Source: Bryobacterales bacterium (GTDB taxonomy: Bacteria; Acidobacteriota; Terriglobia; Bryobacterales; Bryobacteraceae). Taken from it: DNA of 64,000 bases. The notes beneath the pieces are model-generated. The model made no database searches, was not told the DNA's origin, and worked only from the letters and a program-made list of their open reading frames with translations. The stretch covers positions 21,460 to 85,459 of the forward strand of contig PLRS01000159.1 of the NCBI GenBank assembly GCA_003164035.1, read 5' to 3'. The position numbers and the translations under genes are program-made. Positions 1 to 8,926 of this stretch are shown here, one piece after another (position 1 is the first letter of the stretch; every line of letters begins with the position of its first letter).

Positions 1-1473
1 GTCGTTCCAGTCCGCGCGCAGACCTTTGCAAATGCCGGTTGCGCCGACCTCGCGGGCGGAAAAGTCCAGGGCGCGCTTGAGGTGGTCGTATACGGTGGCC
101 TGGCCCGCGTCGGCGAACGGAACCTCCTCATCGAAAAGCGCCACATCGCCAGTCTCTTTCACATATTCGCAAACGGAAGGCACCAGCCACAGCGCGTCGT
201 CGGAGCAGACGTCGGCCAGGCCGTGGATCAGGCTCTTGCGGTCGGGCGTGGGCGTGACGGTAGGGGATTTGAATTTGGGCGCGGTCTGTTTTTCGGGGTC
301 GAACCAATCGGGGTCGAAAAGGTGAAGGCCGTAGCCCTGGCTCACCTGGCCTTGCAACAGTTCGACGATGCGCTGCCGGCACTTGGCGGGATTGGTGTGA
401 ACTACGCTCATCACGTCCTGGGAAGTGTCGCGATAGCCCAGGCCGGTGCGCCCGCCGACTTCGATGAAGGATGCGAAGCGCGACCAGACCACGCAGGTTT
501 CCGCCTGGTAGAAAGTCCAGGTGTTGACCATGGTGTCGAGGCCGGAGTGGGGCGTCTGGCATTGGAAGATGTCGAGCTTCGCCTGCCAGTACCGGCGGAG
601 GGCGTCGAAAGCATGGTCGACGTTGGCGGGAACGGAGTATTTCGCTCGGATCTCGCGGCCCTTTGAGCGCGGGCCGACGCCGAGCAGGAACAGCAGGCGC
701 GCCTCTTCGCCGGGGGCGAGCAAGAGGCGCTTGTGGAGCGCACCGCAGTGATTGCCACCCAGCTCCGTGCTGTTGCGGCACTCGCCCCGCTCCACAGCGA
801 TGGGGTTGTTTTCAGTGCGGTAAGGGCCTAGAAAACTGTCGCGAACCGAGTCGAAGCTATCGGGATCGAAGCTGGCGGTGAAGTAGTGGAAAGTCCAAGG
901 CTCGTAGAAAAAGTCGTATTCAATGACGCTGTCGTCGAAGCTGGAGCCCGCGGCGTAGAGGCTCATCTGGAGGTTCTGGTTGTCGATTTCGACGTGGTGG
1001 AAGGAAAACTCCAGGTAGCCGAAGACGCTGAGACTGCGCGGCGTCGAGCCGGTATTGCGGGTTCGCAAGTCCCACAGTTCCACGTCGTCGCCGAGCGGGA
1101 TGAAGACGGTCTGCTCGGCAGCGATGTCCCGGTAGTCGCAGGAGAATCTCGAGTAGGAGAGGCCGTGGCGGCATTCGTATTTGGCCTGCGCCAGATCCTT
1201 GCCGACGGGCTGCCAGGAAACCGACCAGTATTCGCCGGTCTGGTCGTCGCGAAGGTAGACGTAGTGGCCGGGGCGGTCGAGCGGAACGCCGTTGGGACGG
1301 AAACGGGTGACGCGCTGGTGCTCGGCATGCTTGTAGAACGAATAGCCGCCGGCGTTCTGGGAGAGAACCGTGCACAGGTTCTCGACGCCGATGTAGTTGG
1401 TCCAGGAAACCGGGACGTCGGGACGTTCAACCACGTATTCGCGGGCGGTATTGTCGAAATGGCCGTAGCGCAT
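1..1473 (-). CDS. GH94 disaccharide phosphorylase (cellobiose/chitobiose phosphorylase-like), 3' end outside window
   Basis: This gene encodes the first 491 residues of a glycoside hydrolase family 94 phosphorylase, which splits a beta-linked disaccharide with phosphate into a sugar 1-phosphate and a free sugar in the cytoplasm. The N-terminus (MRYGHFDNTAREYVVERPD) is typical of the family and supports the ATG at 1473. GLGYRDTSQD and, at the very edge of the window, LRADWND are the conserved catalytic-domain motifs; DWND carries the family's catalytic Asp. About 300 C-terminal residues are expected beyond the edge. The gene starts 9 nt after the stop of the phosphohexomutase fusion, so the sugar 1-phosphate it makes has a likely mutase partner in the same operon. 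Cellobiose versus N,N'-diacetylchitobiose specificity cannot be decided from the visible part. Confidence 0.88.
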   Translation of the reverse strand, partial: MRYGHFDNTAREYVVERPDVPVSWTNYIGVENLCTVLSQNAGGYSFYKHAEHQRVTRFRPNGVPLDRPGHYVYLRDDQTGEYWSVSWQPVGKDLAQAKYECRHGLSYSRFSCDYRDIAAEQTVFIPLGDDVELWDLRTRNTGSTPRSLSVFGYLEFSFHHVEIDNQNLQMSLYAAGSSFDDSVIEYDFFYEPWTFHYFTASFDPDSFDSVRDSFLGPYRTENNPIAVERGECRNSTELGGNHCGALHKRLLLAPGEEARLLFLLGVGPRSKGREIRAKYSVPANVDHAFDALRRYWQAKLDIFQCQTPHSGLDTMVNTWTFYQAETCVVWSRFASFIEVGGRTGLGYRDTSQDVMSVVHTNPAKCRQRIVELLQGQVSQGYGLHLFDPDWFDPEKQTAPKFKSPTVTPTPDRKSLIHGLADVCSDDALWLVPSVCEYVKETGDVALFDEEVPFADAGQATVYDHLKRALDFSAREVGATGICKGLRADWND

Positions 1474-1482
1474 GGGGATTTC

Positions 1483-3639
1483 TCAGGCCTTCACGAACTG
1501 GCGCAGCCACCCGAGCAGTTCGGCGGCTTTTTCGGGGGAATCGGCTTCCACCGCCAGGCGCAGGACGGGTTCGGTGCCGGAGAAGCGGAGCAGCGCCCAG
1601 TTGTCGTTTTCCAGGTACAGCTTGGTGCCGTCGGCGTGCGAGATCTTCAGAACCGGGTAAGAGGCGATGCGGTCGCTGGGAGCTTCACGCAATCGCCGCG
1701 GAATGGCCACGCGCATCTCGGGCGTAGCCGGAATGCTCTCTTCCGCCTGGTAGAGACGGCCGGTAAGGGCATAGACGCGCTCGAGAAGCTGGGAAATCTT
1801 CTGGCCGGTTTTGGCCAGCATTTCCACCACCAGGGCGCAGGCGAAAATGCCGTCTTTGCCCAGGATGTGGCCGCGAATGGTGAGGCCGCCGGAGGATTCG
1901 CCGCCCAGCACGGCATCGTGCCCGACCATGGCCGCGACGATGTGTTTGAAGCCCACCGGCACTTCGTAGCACTCCTCGCCCAGGCGGTGGGCGAGGCGAT
2001 CCAGCAGGTGCGTGGTGGCCAGGTTGCGGACCACGCCGCCGCGGCTGCCGCGCACCTCGTGCAGATACCAATAAAGGAGCAGAAGGAGGTCGTCGACCGA
2101 GACATACTCGCCGCGTTCGTCCACGATCGCGATGCGGTCGGCGTCGCCATCCATGGCCAGCCCCAGGTCGTAACCGTCGTCGCGCATGGTGGAGCTAAGC
2201 AGCCGGAGCGCTTCGGGATTGGGCGCCGGTGAGCGGCCGCCGAACAAGGGGTTGTGGCGCTCGTGGATAAAGGTCACGCGGCAGCGGGCTTCGGTCAGGA
2301 CCGTGCCTAGAGTGAGCTGGCCGACGCCGTACATGGGGTCGACGATAACTTTCAGTTCGGCGTTGCGAATGGCTTCCAGATCGATGAGAGCTTCGACGGC
2401 GTCGACGTATTCGTTGGTGAAATCGCCGCGCTCGACGATGCCCGCGTCGAGCGCCAGGTCGAGTTCCAGTTTGATCACCCGCTCCGGAGCGAGTGCGTTG
2501 GTTTCGGCCTCGATCTGGCGGGTTTCGTGGTCGAGCAGCAGCGAGCCATCGCCGTGAAAGACCTTCAGCCCGTTCCACTCCGGCGGGTTATGGCTGGCGG
2601 TGAAGGCCAGCCCGTAGGCCGAGCCGCGGCGGGCGGTGGCGTAGGTGATCAGTGGGGTGGGCGCGGGCTCGGTTAAAAGGACCGAAGCGATGTTGTTGCC
2701 GGCGAAAACCTCGACGGCGGCTTCGGCGGCTTGCCGGGAAAGGAAGCGGCGGTCATAGCCGACGATCACGCCGCGCTTCTCCTGGCCCTGGCGCGTGATT
2801 TCATTGGCCAGCGCCTGGCAGAGGCGGCGGACGTTGTGCATGGTGAAGCCTTCACCGATGATGGCGCGCCAGCCGCCGGTGCCGAAGGTTACCAGGTTTT
2901 GCTCCTCCTGGCGGCGCGGGCGATAGAGTCGCTTCTGCAGGATGAATTCGGCCCGTGCCAGGTCCTCGGCGTTGTTGATGCCCTGCACTTCGTCGGGGTC
3001 GTAGATCTGGTAGCTTTCGACGCGCAATCCGGAGCGGATGAGCTCATGAACGCAGTCGGTGAAGCGGAATTCGCCGTCGACGGGGGACGGGGAAAGCCGG
3101 GCCAGGGCGGCCGAGATCATGCCCGAATCGACCACGTAGGCGCCCACGTTCAGCTCGCGAATGGCGCGCACCTGGGGCGTGGCCTCGGTATCTTCAATGA
3201 TATCGATGATGCTCCCGGCGGCGTCGCGGATGATGCGGCCATAGGGCAGCGGCCGATCGACTACCGCGGTGAGCAGCGTGGCGTGAGCTTTCCGCAAGGT
3301 ATGGCGATTGAGCAGGCCGCGAATCGAGCCGGGGCGGAACAGGGGTGTGTCTCCGTAGAGGATGAGCAGATCGCCATGGAAGCCGGCGAGGAGCGAAACG
3401 GCATGGCGGACGGCATCCCCGGTGCCGAGCGGGTTTTCCTGAACGACGTAGCGATAGCGCTCGCCAAGGTGCGCGCGCACGTCGTCGTTATGGCTTCCGA
3501 CGACGATGTAGATGTCCTCCGGCGGGACGTTTTCGAGGGCATTCAGGATGACGCACTCGAGGATGCTCCGCTCGCCGAGCGGTTGGAGCAGGATGGAATC
3601 TCCGGCGGCCAGGACGATTGCTTTCAGGGTTTCAGACAC
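1483..3639 (-). CDS. Nucleotidyltransferase-phosphohexomutase fusion protein
   Basis: This 718-aa protein has two domains. Residues 1-240 form a GlmU/RmlA-like sugar-nucleotidyltransferase fold, with ENPLGTGDAV, ILYGDTPLF, PYGRIIRD and ELNVGAYVV. Residues 255-718 form an alpha-D-phosphohexomutase, with the phosphoserine loop TASHNP (Ser349), the metal loop DGDADR (Asp497, 499, 501), GGESSGG for sugar binding and RFSGTEP for phosphate. The mutase half looks fully active and should interconvert hexose or hexosamine 1- and 6-phosphates. The transferase signature that normally reads LAAGxGTRM...PK is replaced by LAAGDSILLQPLGERS, so catalysis by this half is doubtful. The start is a GTG at 3639 that overlaps the permease gene by 8 nt, and the GH94 gene follows after 9 nt. 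The pairing suggests further processing of the sugar 1-phosphate released by GH94. Confidence 0.87.
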   Translation of the reverse strand: MSETLKAIVLAAGDSILLQPLGERSILECVILNALENVPPEDIYIVVGSHNDDVRAHLGERYRYVVQENPLGTGDAVRHAVSLLAGFHGDLLILYGDTPLFRPGSIRGLLNRHTLRKAHATLLTAVVDRPLPYGRIIRDAAGSIIDIIEDTEATPQVRAIRELNVGAYVVDSGMISAALARLSPSPVDGEFRFTDCVHELIRSGLRVESYQIYDPDEVQGINNAEDLARAEFILQKRLYRPRRQEEQNLVTFGTGGWRAIIGEGFTMHNVRRLCQALANEITRQGQEKRGVIVGYDRRFLSRQAAEAAVEVFAGNNIASVLLTEPAPTPLITYATARRGSAYGLAFTASHNPPEWNGLKVFHGDGSLLLDHETRQIEAETNALAPERVIKLELDLALDAGIVERGDFTNEYVDAVEALIDLEAIRNAELKVIVDPMYGVGQLTLGTVLTEARCRVTFIHERHNPLFGGRSPAPNPEALRLLSSTMRDDGYDLGLAMDGDADRIAIVDERGEYVSVDDLLLLLYWYLHEVRGSRGGVVRNLATTHLLDRLAHRLGEECYEVPVGFKHIVAAMVGHDAVLGGESSGGLTIRGHILGKDGIFACALVVEMLAKTGQKISQLLERVYALTGRLYQAEESIPATPEMRVAIPRRLREAPSDRIASYPVLKISHADGTKLYLENDNWALLRFSGTEPVLRLAVEADSPEKAAELLGWLRQFVKA

Positions 3640-4939
3640 GGGCGGGTTGTGCCTCCGAATCCGGCGCGGCTTGGGTCGCGCGCCGTCCTATGGGGATAAA
3701 GCGGGATAGAATAAGAGCGGGCACCGAGGAAATCAGAACCCATACGAAGAATTTTCGATAGCCGATCGCCATTTGGATTTTACCGCTTACCGCTCCCGGA
3801 ATCATGAGTCCCAGGTTCATCAGCGAATTGGCGAACGCGTAGTGGGCCGTCTGGTAATTGCCGGGTGCGATTTCCTGCATCATGAGGAGCATGACGCCGA
3901 CAAAGCCAAAGCCATAGCCAAACATTTCGACACTCATCGCCGACGCCACCAACACCGGATTGGTGGGCAACGCCGCGCTCAGGTAGACGTAGGCCAAGTT
4001 GGGGAAGTTCATGGCACAGATCAGCGGCAGCAGGGCGCGCCGCAGACCGAGCCACGATGTGAAATATCCGCCCAGGACCGTGCCCGCCAGAAACGCCAGC
4101 GTGCCGAAAGTGCCGTAAATAGTGCCGAACTGGTCCATGGAAAGACCGAGGCCGCCGACGGAGCGTTTATCCACCAGGAAGAGCGGCCCGATAGTGACCA
4201 CCTGGCCCTCCCCGGCACGGTAGAGCAGGATGAACAGCAACAGCCAATAGATATTCGGCTTGCGGAAAAAGCTGACGAGCACGTCCCGGAAAGTAGCGGC
4301 GATTTGGCGAAGGCTGCCGGAATGGCGGGCCGCGCCTCCGCTGGGCAGAACGCGGCCGTGATACACGCTGAGTGCCACCAGAATCAGCCCCATGCTGGCG
4401 AAAATGACCATCCACGCGTGGGGCACATCCATGCGTGCTTCCAGGTACCCGGCCAGGACGATCAGGCCGCCTTGGGAGAACAGGCGCGCCACGCTGTAAA
4501 AGCCGCTCTGCCATCCGGCGTAGGCGGCCTGCTCCTTGCTGCGTAGGCTGGCGATGTAGAGGCCGTCGGCGGCGATGTCGTGAGTGGAGGAACAGAAGGC
4601 CACCACCGCGAACAGGCCGATCGTGTATAGGAAATATCCGGGCAGGGGCAGGCAGAGAGCGATCAGGCCGAGGCTGATGCCGCCCACGAACTGCAGCAGG
4701 ACCACGAAATACTTCTTGGTCTTGAACATCTCGAGCAGCGGGCTCCACAGCGGCTTCAGCGACCAGGGAAGCAACAGCAGTTTGGTGTAGAGCGCGATGA
4801 CGTCGTTGCCTAAGCCAAGCCGTTTGTATAGGATGCCGGCGATTAAGGAGACGGCGAAAAAGGGAACTCCTTCCGCGAAATAGAGCGTCGGCACCCATGC
4901 GTAGGGAGGAGTGCGGCGGGGATTTTCCGGTTCGGTCAT
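3632..4939 (-). CDS. MFS permease, AmpG-like
   Basis: This 435-aa polytopic inner-membrane protein has about 12 hydrophobic segments and an N-terminus (PYAWVPTLYFAEGVPFFAV) resembling the AmpG/MFS group that imports sugars such as GlcNAc-anhydromuropeptides. WSLKPLWSPLLEMFKTKKYF in the first cytoplasmic loop and the later VVTIGPLFLVDKRS segment fit the family. It is the first gene of the operon with the phosphohexomutase fusion and the GH94 phosphorylase, overlapping the former by 8 nt, so its likely cargo is the disaccharide that GH94 cleaves. An amino-sugar disaccharide is attractive but inferred. The start ATG at 4939 gives a normal family length. Confidence 0.82.
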   Translation of the reverse strand: MTEPENPRRTPPYAWVPTLYFAEGVPFFAVSLIAGILYKRLGLGNDVIALYTKLLLLPWSLKPLWSPLLEMFKTKKYFVVLLQFVGGISLGLIALCLPLPGYFLYTIGLFAVVAFCSSTHDIAADGLYIASLRSKEQAAYAGWQSGFYSVARLFSQGGLIVLAGYLEARMDVPHAWMVIFASMGLILVALSVYHGRVLPSGGAARHSGSLRQIAATFRDVLVSFFRKPNIYWLLLFILLYRAGEGQVVTIGPLFLVDKRSVGGLGLSMDQFGTIYGTFGTLAFLAGTVLGGYFTSWLGLRRALLPLICAMNFPNLAYVYLSAALPTNPVLVASAMSVEMFGYGFGFVGVMLLMMQEIAPGNYQTAHYAFANSLMNLGLMIPGAVSGKIQMAIGYRKFFVWVLISSVPALILSRFIPIGRRATQAAPDSEAQPARV

Positions 4940-5381
4940 GGCGCTGGGCTACGGCAAGCCTAAGCCAGTGGGCGAAATATGTCCAGTTCACAACGGTTGC
5001 GGCCATGTTTGTGTGCGGTCCCGAACAGACGTAAAGCGCGAGCGCGGGGCCCAGGGTCGATTGCGGGGGGCTCCCATCGGCGTCGGAGCTGTTTCGAGGT
5101 CGCCCCACTATCCGATTGAATTCAGGCACGTTCGCTGGCGTAACGAACCTGTCGTAACCATACCGCAACCGTTGTGAACTGGACATTCCCCGGCTAAGGG
5201 CCCAGTATGACCGAGACGTTGTTTCATTGGGCAAACAGCGCCTGGCGGAAGCCGACCTTCAGCCAGGCTGCCGATTTGAGTAGGGGGTTAGCGGGTATGT
5301 GAGCTGCAATACAGCAATCCGCCCGCTGCAATTAGAGGCCGGAGAGGCTCGCGCTTCTCCTTAACGACAGGAGATTATCTC
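4940..5381. other. Intergenic region with a 24-bp perfect inverted repeat
   Basis: This divergent gap between the permease (leftward) and the TonB-dependent receptor (rightward) has no convincing gene. Two 24-nt arms at 4979-5002 and 5163-5186 are exact reverse complements (core CAGTTCACAACGGTTGCGG) and enclose 160 nt. A GC-rich stretch with several short palindromic words follows. The receptor's ribosome-binding site ACAGGAGA lies at 5368-5374. Confidence 0.7.
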
Positions 5382-8300
5382 GTGAAACTTCGAACGCTGT
5401 TACACAGTTGTAGAACGGTGGCTCTGGCCGGTGCGGTCTGCGCCCTGGCGGTCTCCGCATGGGGCCAACAGGTCACCGCGGCATTCACTGGCCAAGTCAC
5501 CGACCCTTCGGGTGCCCCCGTGCCGGGAGCCCAAGTTACGGCTACCGATACGGATCGCGGAACCAAGTGGCCCACCAGCACCAACCAGGACGGTGAGTAT
5601 AACCTTCCCCGCGTGCCGATAGGCACCTACGACGTGAAGGTGGAACACGAGGGCTTCCAGAAAGCCGTGGAGTCCCACGTTTCGCTGCAAATGAACCAGG
5701 TGGCCCGTCTGGATTTTCGACTCCAGGTTGGCAGCCTGTCGCAAACCGTGGAAGTCGCCGCTACCGAAGCGGTGCTCCAGACCCAGTCGACGCAACTGGG
5801 GCAAGTGATCGACGCCCGCACCAACGAGGACCTGCCTCTCGCATCGCGAAATTACGTACAATTGACCCTGCTCGCCGCGGGCAGCATCCATCCCGATCCA
5901 TCCAGCTTCCAAGGACAGACCACCGCCAGCAGCGGACGCCCGAACGTGAACGGGAACCGCGAACAGGCCAACAACTTCATACTCGACGGTCTGGACAACA
6001 ACCAGGTTTCCGATAACCTGGTCGGTTACGCGCCCAGCGTGGACGCCATCCAGGAATTCAACGAAATCACCAACAACGCGCCCGCCGAGTTCGGCAATTT
6101 CATGGGTGCCATCGTCAGCGCCACCATCAAGTCCGGCACCAACAAGTTCCACGGCAGCGCCTTCGAGTTTTTCCGCAACGACCAGTTGAACGCCAACACG
6201 TGGTCGAACAACTTCGAGGGCGCCCAGCGTTCGGCAATCCGCTGGAATAATTTCGGCGCAACCCTGGGTGGGCCGATCAAGAAGGACAAGCTGTTCTTCT
6301 TCGTCGACTACCAGGGGTCGCGCGACGATACACCGACCAGCGTCTCCACCACCACGGTGTTCACCGCGGCCGAGCGCAACGGCGACTTTTCCCAGCTCCT
6401 GCCGACGACAGTGCTCTATAACCCCTTTTCGTCGTCCACCGCCGCCAACCGCGCTGTATTTCCCGGGAATATCGTTCCCACGTCGTTGCTTAGCCCCATC
6501 GCTTTGGCGATCGTGACATCGAAATACTATCCGGCGCCCACCAACGGCAACCTGCTGAACAATTTTCAGTACGGCGCGAACAGCACCAACAACACCGACC
6601 AGGGCGACGCCAAGGTCGACTATAACATCTCCGAAAAGGACCGCTTTTTCGCGCGCTACTCCCAAAGCCGGTTCGACAACCCCAACGACAATACTTTTCC
6701 GCTGAAGTACAACAGTTTCTCGACCGACCCCACCCACACCGGCGTGATGGATTGGACCCACACCTTCAGCCCGTCGCTGGTCAACGAAGCGCGCGCGGGC
6801 GTCAATTACGTTTTCGTGAACAACGGCGCCGCCGCCAACGGGCTTGCGAACTTCGGTCAGACCGTCGGTATCCCGGGCGTGCCGTCGGCCTTTCTCCCCT
6901 CCATTAATTTCAACGGACCGACCAATGCGGCCAGCTTCGGCACCGCCGACAACTATGAACTGTTCGCCGACGCGGTCATTCACCTGGAAGACACGATCAT
7001 CCTGACCAAGGGCGCGCACACGATGCACATTGGTTTCCAGGCGTACCGTTATCGCATGGATACGTTTTACTCCGGAAACAACGGCGAGGCCGGCACCATC
7101 CTGTTCAACGGCCAATATACGGCCGGGCCGGTCCCGGGAACCAAAGCGGGCAACGGCAGCGGCACCTCCGAAGCCGACTTCCTGCTGGGCCTTCCCGACG
7201 AAATTCAGGGCGGCGTCAACGGCGGTACCTGGGGCCAGCGCTCGAATTCCCTGGCCGCGTTCTTCCAGGACGACTGGCGCGTCACTCCCAAGCTGACCCT
7301 CAACCTAGGGCTCCGCTGGGAATTGCATACGCCGTGGGACGAAGTCAAGAATCGCCAGGCGAATTTCAACCTCCTCACCGGCCAGGAGTACACCTCCGGA
7401 CAGAGTTGCCCCTATAACAACTGCAACGCCCTCTACAACCAATACAATGGCATTACCAACTTCCAGCCGCGCATTGGCTTCGCCTGGACTCCCGGCAGCG
7501 GCAAATTCGTGGTCCGCGCGGGTTATACCCTCTCGAACTACCTGGAGGGAACCGGAACCAACCTGCGCCTGCCCATCAACCCGCCCTTTGCGGTGGAGCA
7601 CGACGACCAATACACCGGAGCCGCGTACAATAATCTTCCCGGCTCGACGCTCGCCAATGGCTTCCTCCCCTTCACCAGCAATGCCGGGAACCAGTTCGCC
7701 AATGTTACCCTGCGCGTTTGGGATCCGAATATCCGTCCGGCGGTTTCCAATCAATGGAACCTTACGCTGCAGCAGCAAGTCACTTCGAGTATGACCGTCT
7801 CCGCAAGCTACGTGGGACAGCGCGCCACCCACCTGATGGTGCCCATGCCCTATTTCCAGAAAGTGTTGAACGCCAGCAACGATACCGTGTCGCCTACCGA
7901 ATATCTGGCGGGTAACCCGACGTTGCAGTCTGAGATCGGGCAGATCTCCGGCACGGCTTCGATTGGCAACCAGGCCTACGACGCGCTGCAGTTTTCCCTG
8001 CAGAAGCGCCTGACCTCCGGCCTGCAATTCGTGCTCAACTACACCTACTCCAAGTGCATGACGAACAATCTGGGCTACTACGGCCAGGGCGGACAGTCCG
8101 GTCAAAGCAATTGGTACTATCAGGACATCTACGATGCCAAGGCCGAATGGGGGCCATGCGACTATGACGCCACCCATAACTTTGTCACCAATGTCGTCTA
8201 CGACCTCCCGTTTGGCCGCAATCGCATGTTCGGCAAGAATATGAACAAAGGCCTCGACGCGGTTGTGGGCGGCTGGGAAGTGGGCGGTATCCTGAGCCTG

Positions 8301-8711
8301 CACACCGGCTTCCCGCTCACCGTCACCGGCAGCGACGCTTCCAATACCGGTTCCCGCGGCGCCCGGGCGGATTGCATCGCTCCCCCGGACGTCTTCGGCA
8401 AACAGAACTCGCCCTCGGGAGGCTATCAATGGTTCAATCCGGCCTCCTACACGCAAGCCGCCGCCTACACTTTCGGCAGTTGCGGCGTAGGCACTGTTCG
8501 CGGACCGGGCCTGGACGACTTCGATCTCAGTCTGTCGAAGACCTTCAGCGTCACCGAACGGCACGGGTTCGATCTCCGCGCCGAATTCATTAACATGACG
8601 AATACGCCTATCTTGAATTCCCCGAATCACGGCATTGGGCCCACCCTCGGGCTGCTCAACAGCTCGCAGGGAGCACGCAACGTACAAATCGCAGTGAAGT
8701 ACCACTTCTGA
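5382..8711 (+). CDS. TonB-dependent receptor, Oar-like, with carboxypeptidase-regulatory-like N-terminal domain
   Basis: This 1109-aa outer-membrane protein begins with a Sec signal peptide (hydrophobic core VALAGAVCALAVSAWG, cleavage near AWG-QQ). A carboxypeptidase-regulatory-like beta-sandwich follows at about residues 30-120 (FTGQVTDPSGAPVPGAQVTA, YNLPRVPIGTYDVKVEHEGF). Next come a plug domain at 130-260 with NNFILDGLDNNQVSD and SATIKSGTNKFHGSAFE, and a long beta-barrel that ends in the aromatic C-terminus VQIAVKYHF. This architecture is very common in Acidobacteriota, where such receptors probably take up large glycans or other ligands. The GTG start at 5382 has a good Shine-Dalgarno 8 nt upstream. 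No partner SusD-like gene is present, and the ligand cannot be predicted. Confidence 0.93.
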   Translation: MKLRTLLHSCRTVALAGAVCALAVSAWGQQVTAAFTGQVTDPSGAPVPGAQVTATDTDRGTKWPTSTNQDGEYNLPRVPIGTYDVKVEHEGFQKAVESHVSLQMNQVARLDFRLQVGSLSQTVEVAATEAVLQTQSTQLGQVIDARTNEDLPLASRNYVQLTLLAAGSIHPDPSSFQGQTTASSGRPNVNGNREQANNFILDGLDNNQVSDNLVGYAPSVDAIQEFNEITNNAPAEFGNFMGAIVSATIKSGTNKFHGSAFEFFRNDQLNANTWSNNFEGAQRSAIRWNNFGATLGGPIKKDKLFFFVDYQGSRDDTPTSVSTTTVFTAAERNGDFSQLLPTTVLYNPFSSSTAANRAVFPGNIVPTSLLSPIALAIVTSKYYPAPTNGNLLNNFQYGANSTNNTDQGDAKVDYNISEKDRFFARYSQSRFDNPNDNTFPLKYNSFSTDPTHTGVMDWTHTFSPSLVNEARAGVNYVFVNNGAAANGLANFGQTVGIPGVPSAFLPSINFNGPTNAASFGTADNYELFADAVIHLEDTIILTKGAHTMHIGFQAYRYRMDTFYSGNNGEAGTILFNGQYTAGPVPGTKAGNGSGTSEADFLLGLPDEIQGGVNGGTWGQRSNSLAAFFQDDWRVTPKLTLNLGLRWELHTPWDEVKNRQANFNLLTGQEYTSGQSCPYNNCNALYNQYNGITNFQPRIGFAWTPGSGKFVVRAGYTLSNYLEGTGTNLRLPINPPFAVEHDDQYTGAAYNNLPGSTLANGFLPFTSNAGNQFANVTLRVWDPNIRPAVSNQWNLTLQQQVTSSMTVSASYVGQRATHLMVPMPYFQKVLNASNDTVSPTEYLAGNPTLQSEIGQISGTASIGNQAYDALQFSLQKRLTSGLQFVLNYTYSKCMTNNLGYYGQGGQSGQSNWYYQDIYDAKAEWGPCDYDATHNFVTNVVYDLPFGRNRMFGKNMNKGLDAVVGGWEVGGILSLHTGFPLTVTGSDASNTGSRGARADCIAPPDVFGKQNSPSGGYQWFNPASYTQAAAYTFGSCGVGTVRGPGLDDFDLSLSKTFSVTERHGFDLRAEFINMTNTPILNSPNHGIGPTLGLLNSSQGARNVQIAVKYHF

Positions 8712-8725
8712 GTTCCGCTTGGTTA

Positions 8726-8751
8726 GTAGGGCGGGCCACGACCCGCCCTAC
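8726..8751. terminator. Strong GC hairpin downstream of the TonB receptor gene
   Basis: GTAGGGCGGG at 8726-8735 pairs perfectly with CCCGCCCTAC at 8742-8751 around a 6-nt loop, 14 nt after the receptor stop codon. There is no T-run, so it may act as a mRNA-stabilising or rho-assisted end rather than a classical intrinsic terminator. Confidence 0.5.
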
Positions 8752-8791
8752 CGGCCAAGGACGCCATTTCGAAATCACGGCCATTCATTAA

Positions 8792-8850
8792 ACAACCGCT
8801 CCCTGGCGGTCGCGCGCATTTCCGAGCCGCGACCGCCAGGGAGCGGTTGT
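8792..8850. repeat. Dispersed palindromic repeat, family A (complete copy)
   Basis: Perfect 22-bp arms at 8792-8813 and 8829-8850 (ACAACCGCTCCCTGGCGGTC and its complement) enclose a 15-nt loop containing CCGAGCC. The core CCGCTCCCT..CGGTCGCGGCTCGG recurs at about 11929, 13719, 37521, 39278, 39323 and 49187. It sits between convergent genes and could also serve as a bidirectional transcription end. Confidence 0.8.
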
Positions 8851-8926
8851 GTTTGTTAGTCACCATGCGTCACTGACGAGTTACCCGCGCCGGCGCAGGA
8901 GAGTTCGAACCAAGCGGGCACGGCCG

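Noticed and set aside
886..2232. 448-codon open frame on the plus strand
   Set aside because: It is antisense to GH94 and the phosphohexomutase fusion, whose motifs are unambiguous; high GC makes long antisense frames common.
5400..7115. 571-codon open frame on the minus strand
   Set aside because: It lies inside the TonB receptor gene antisense and lacks any family feature.
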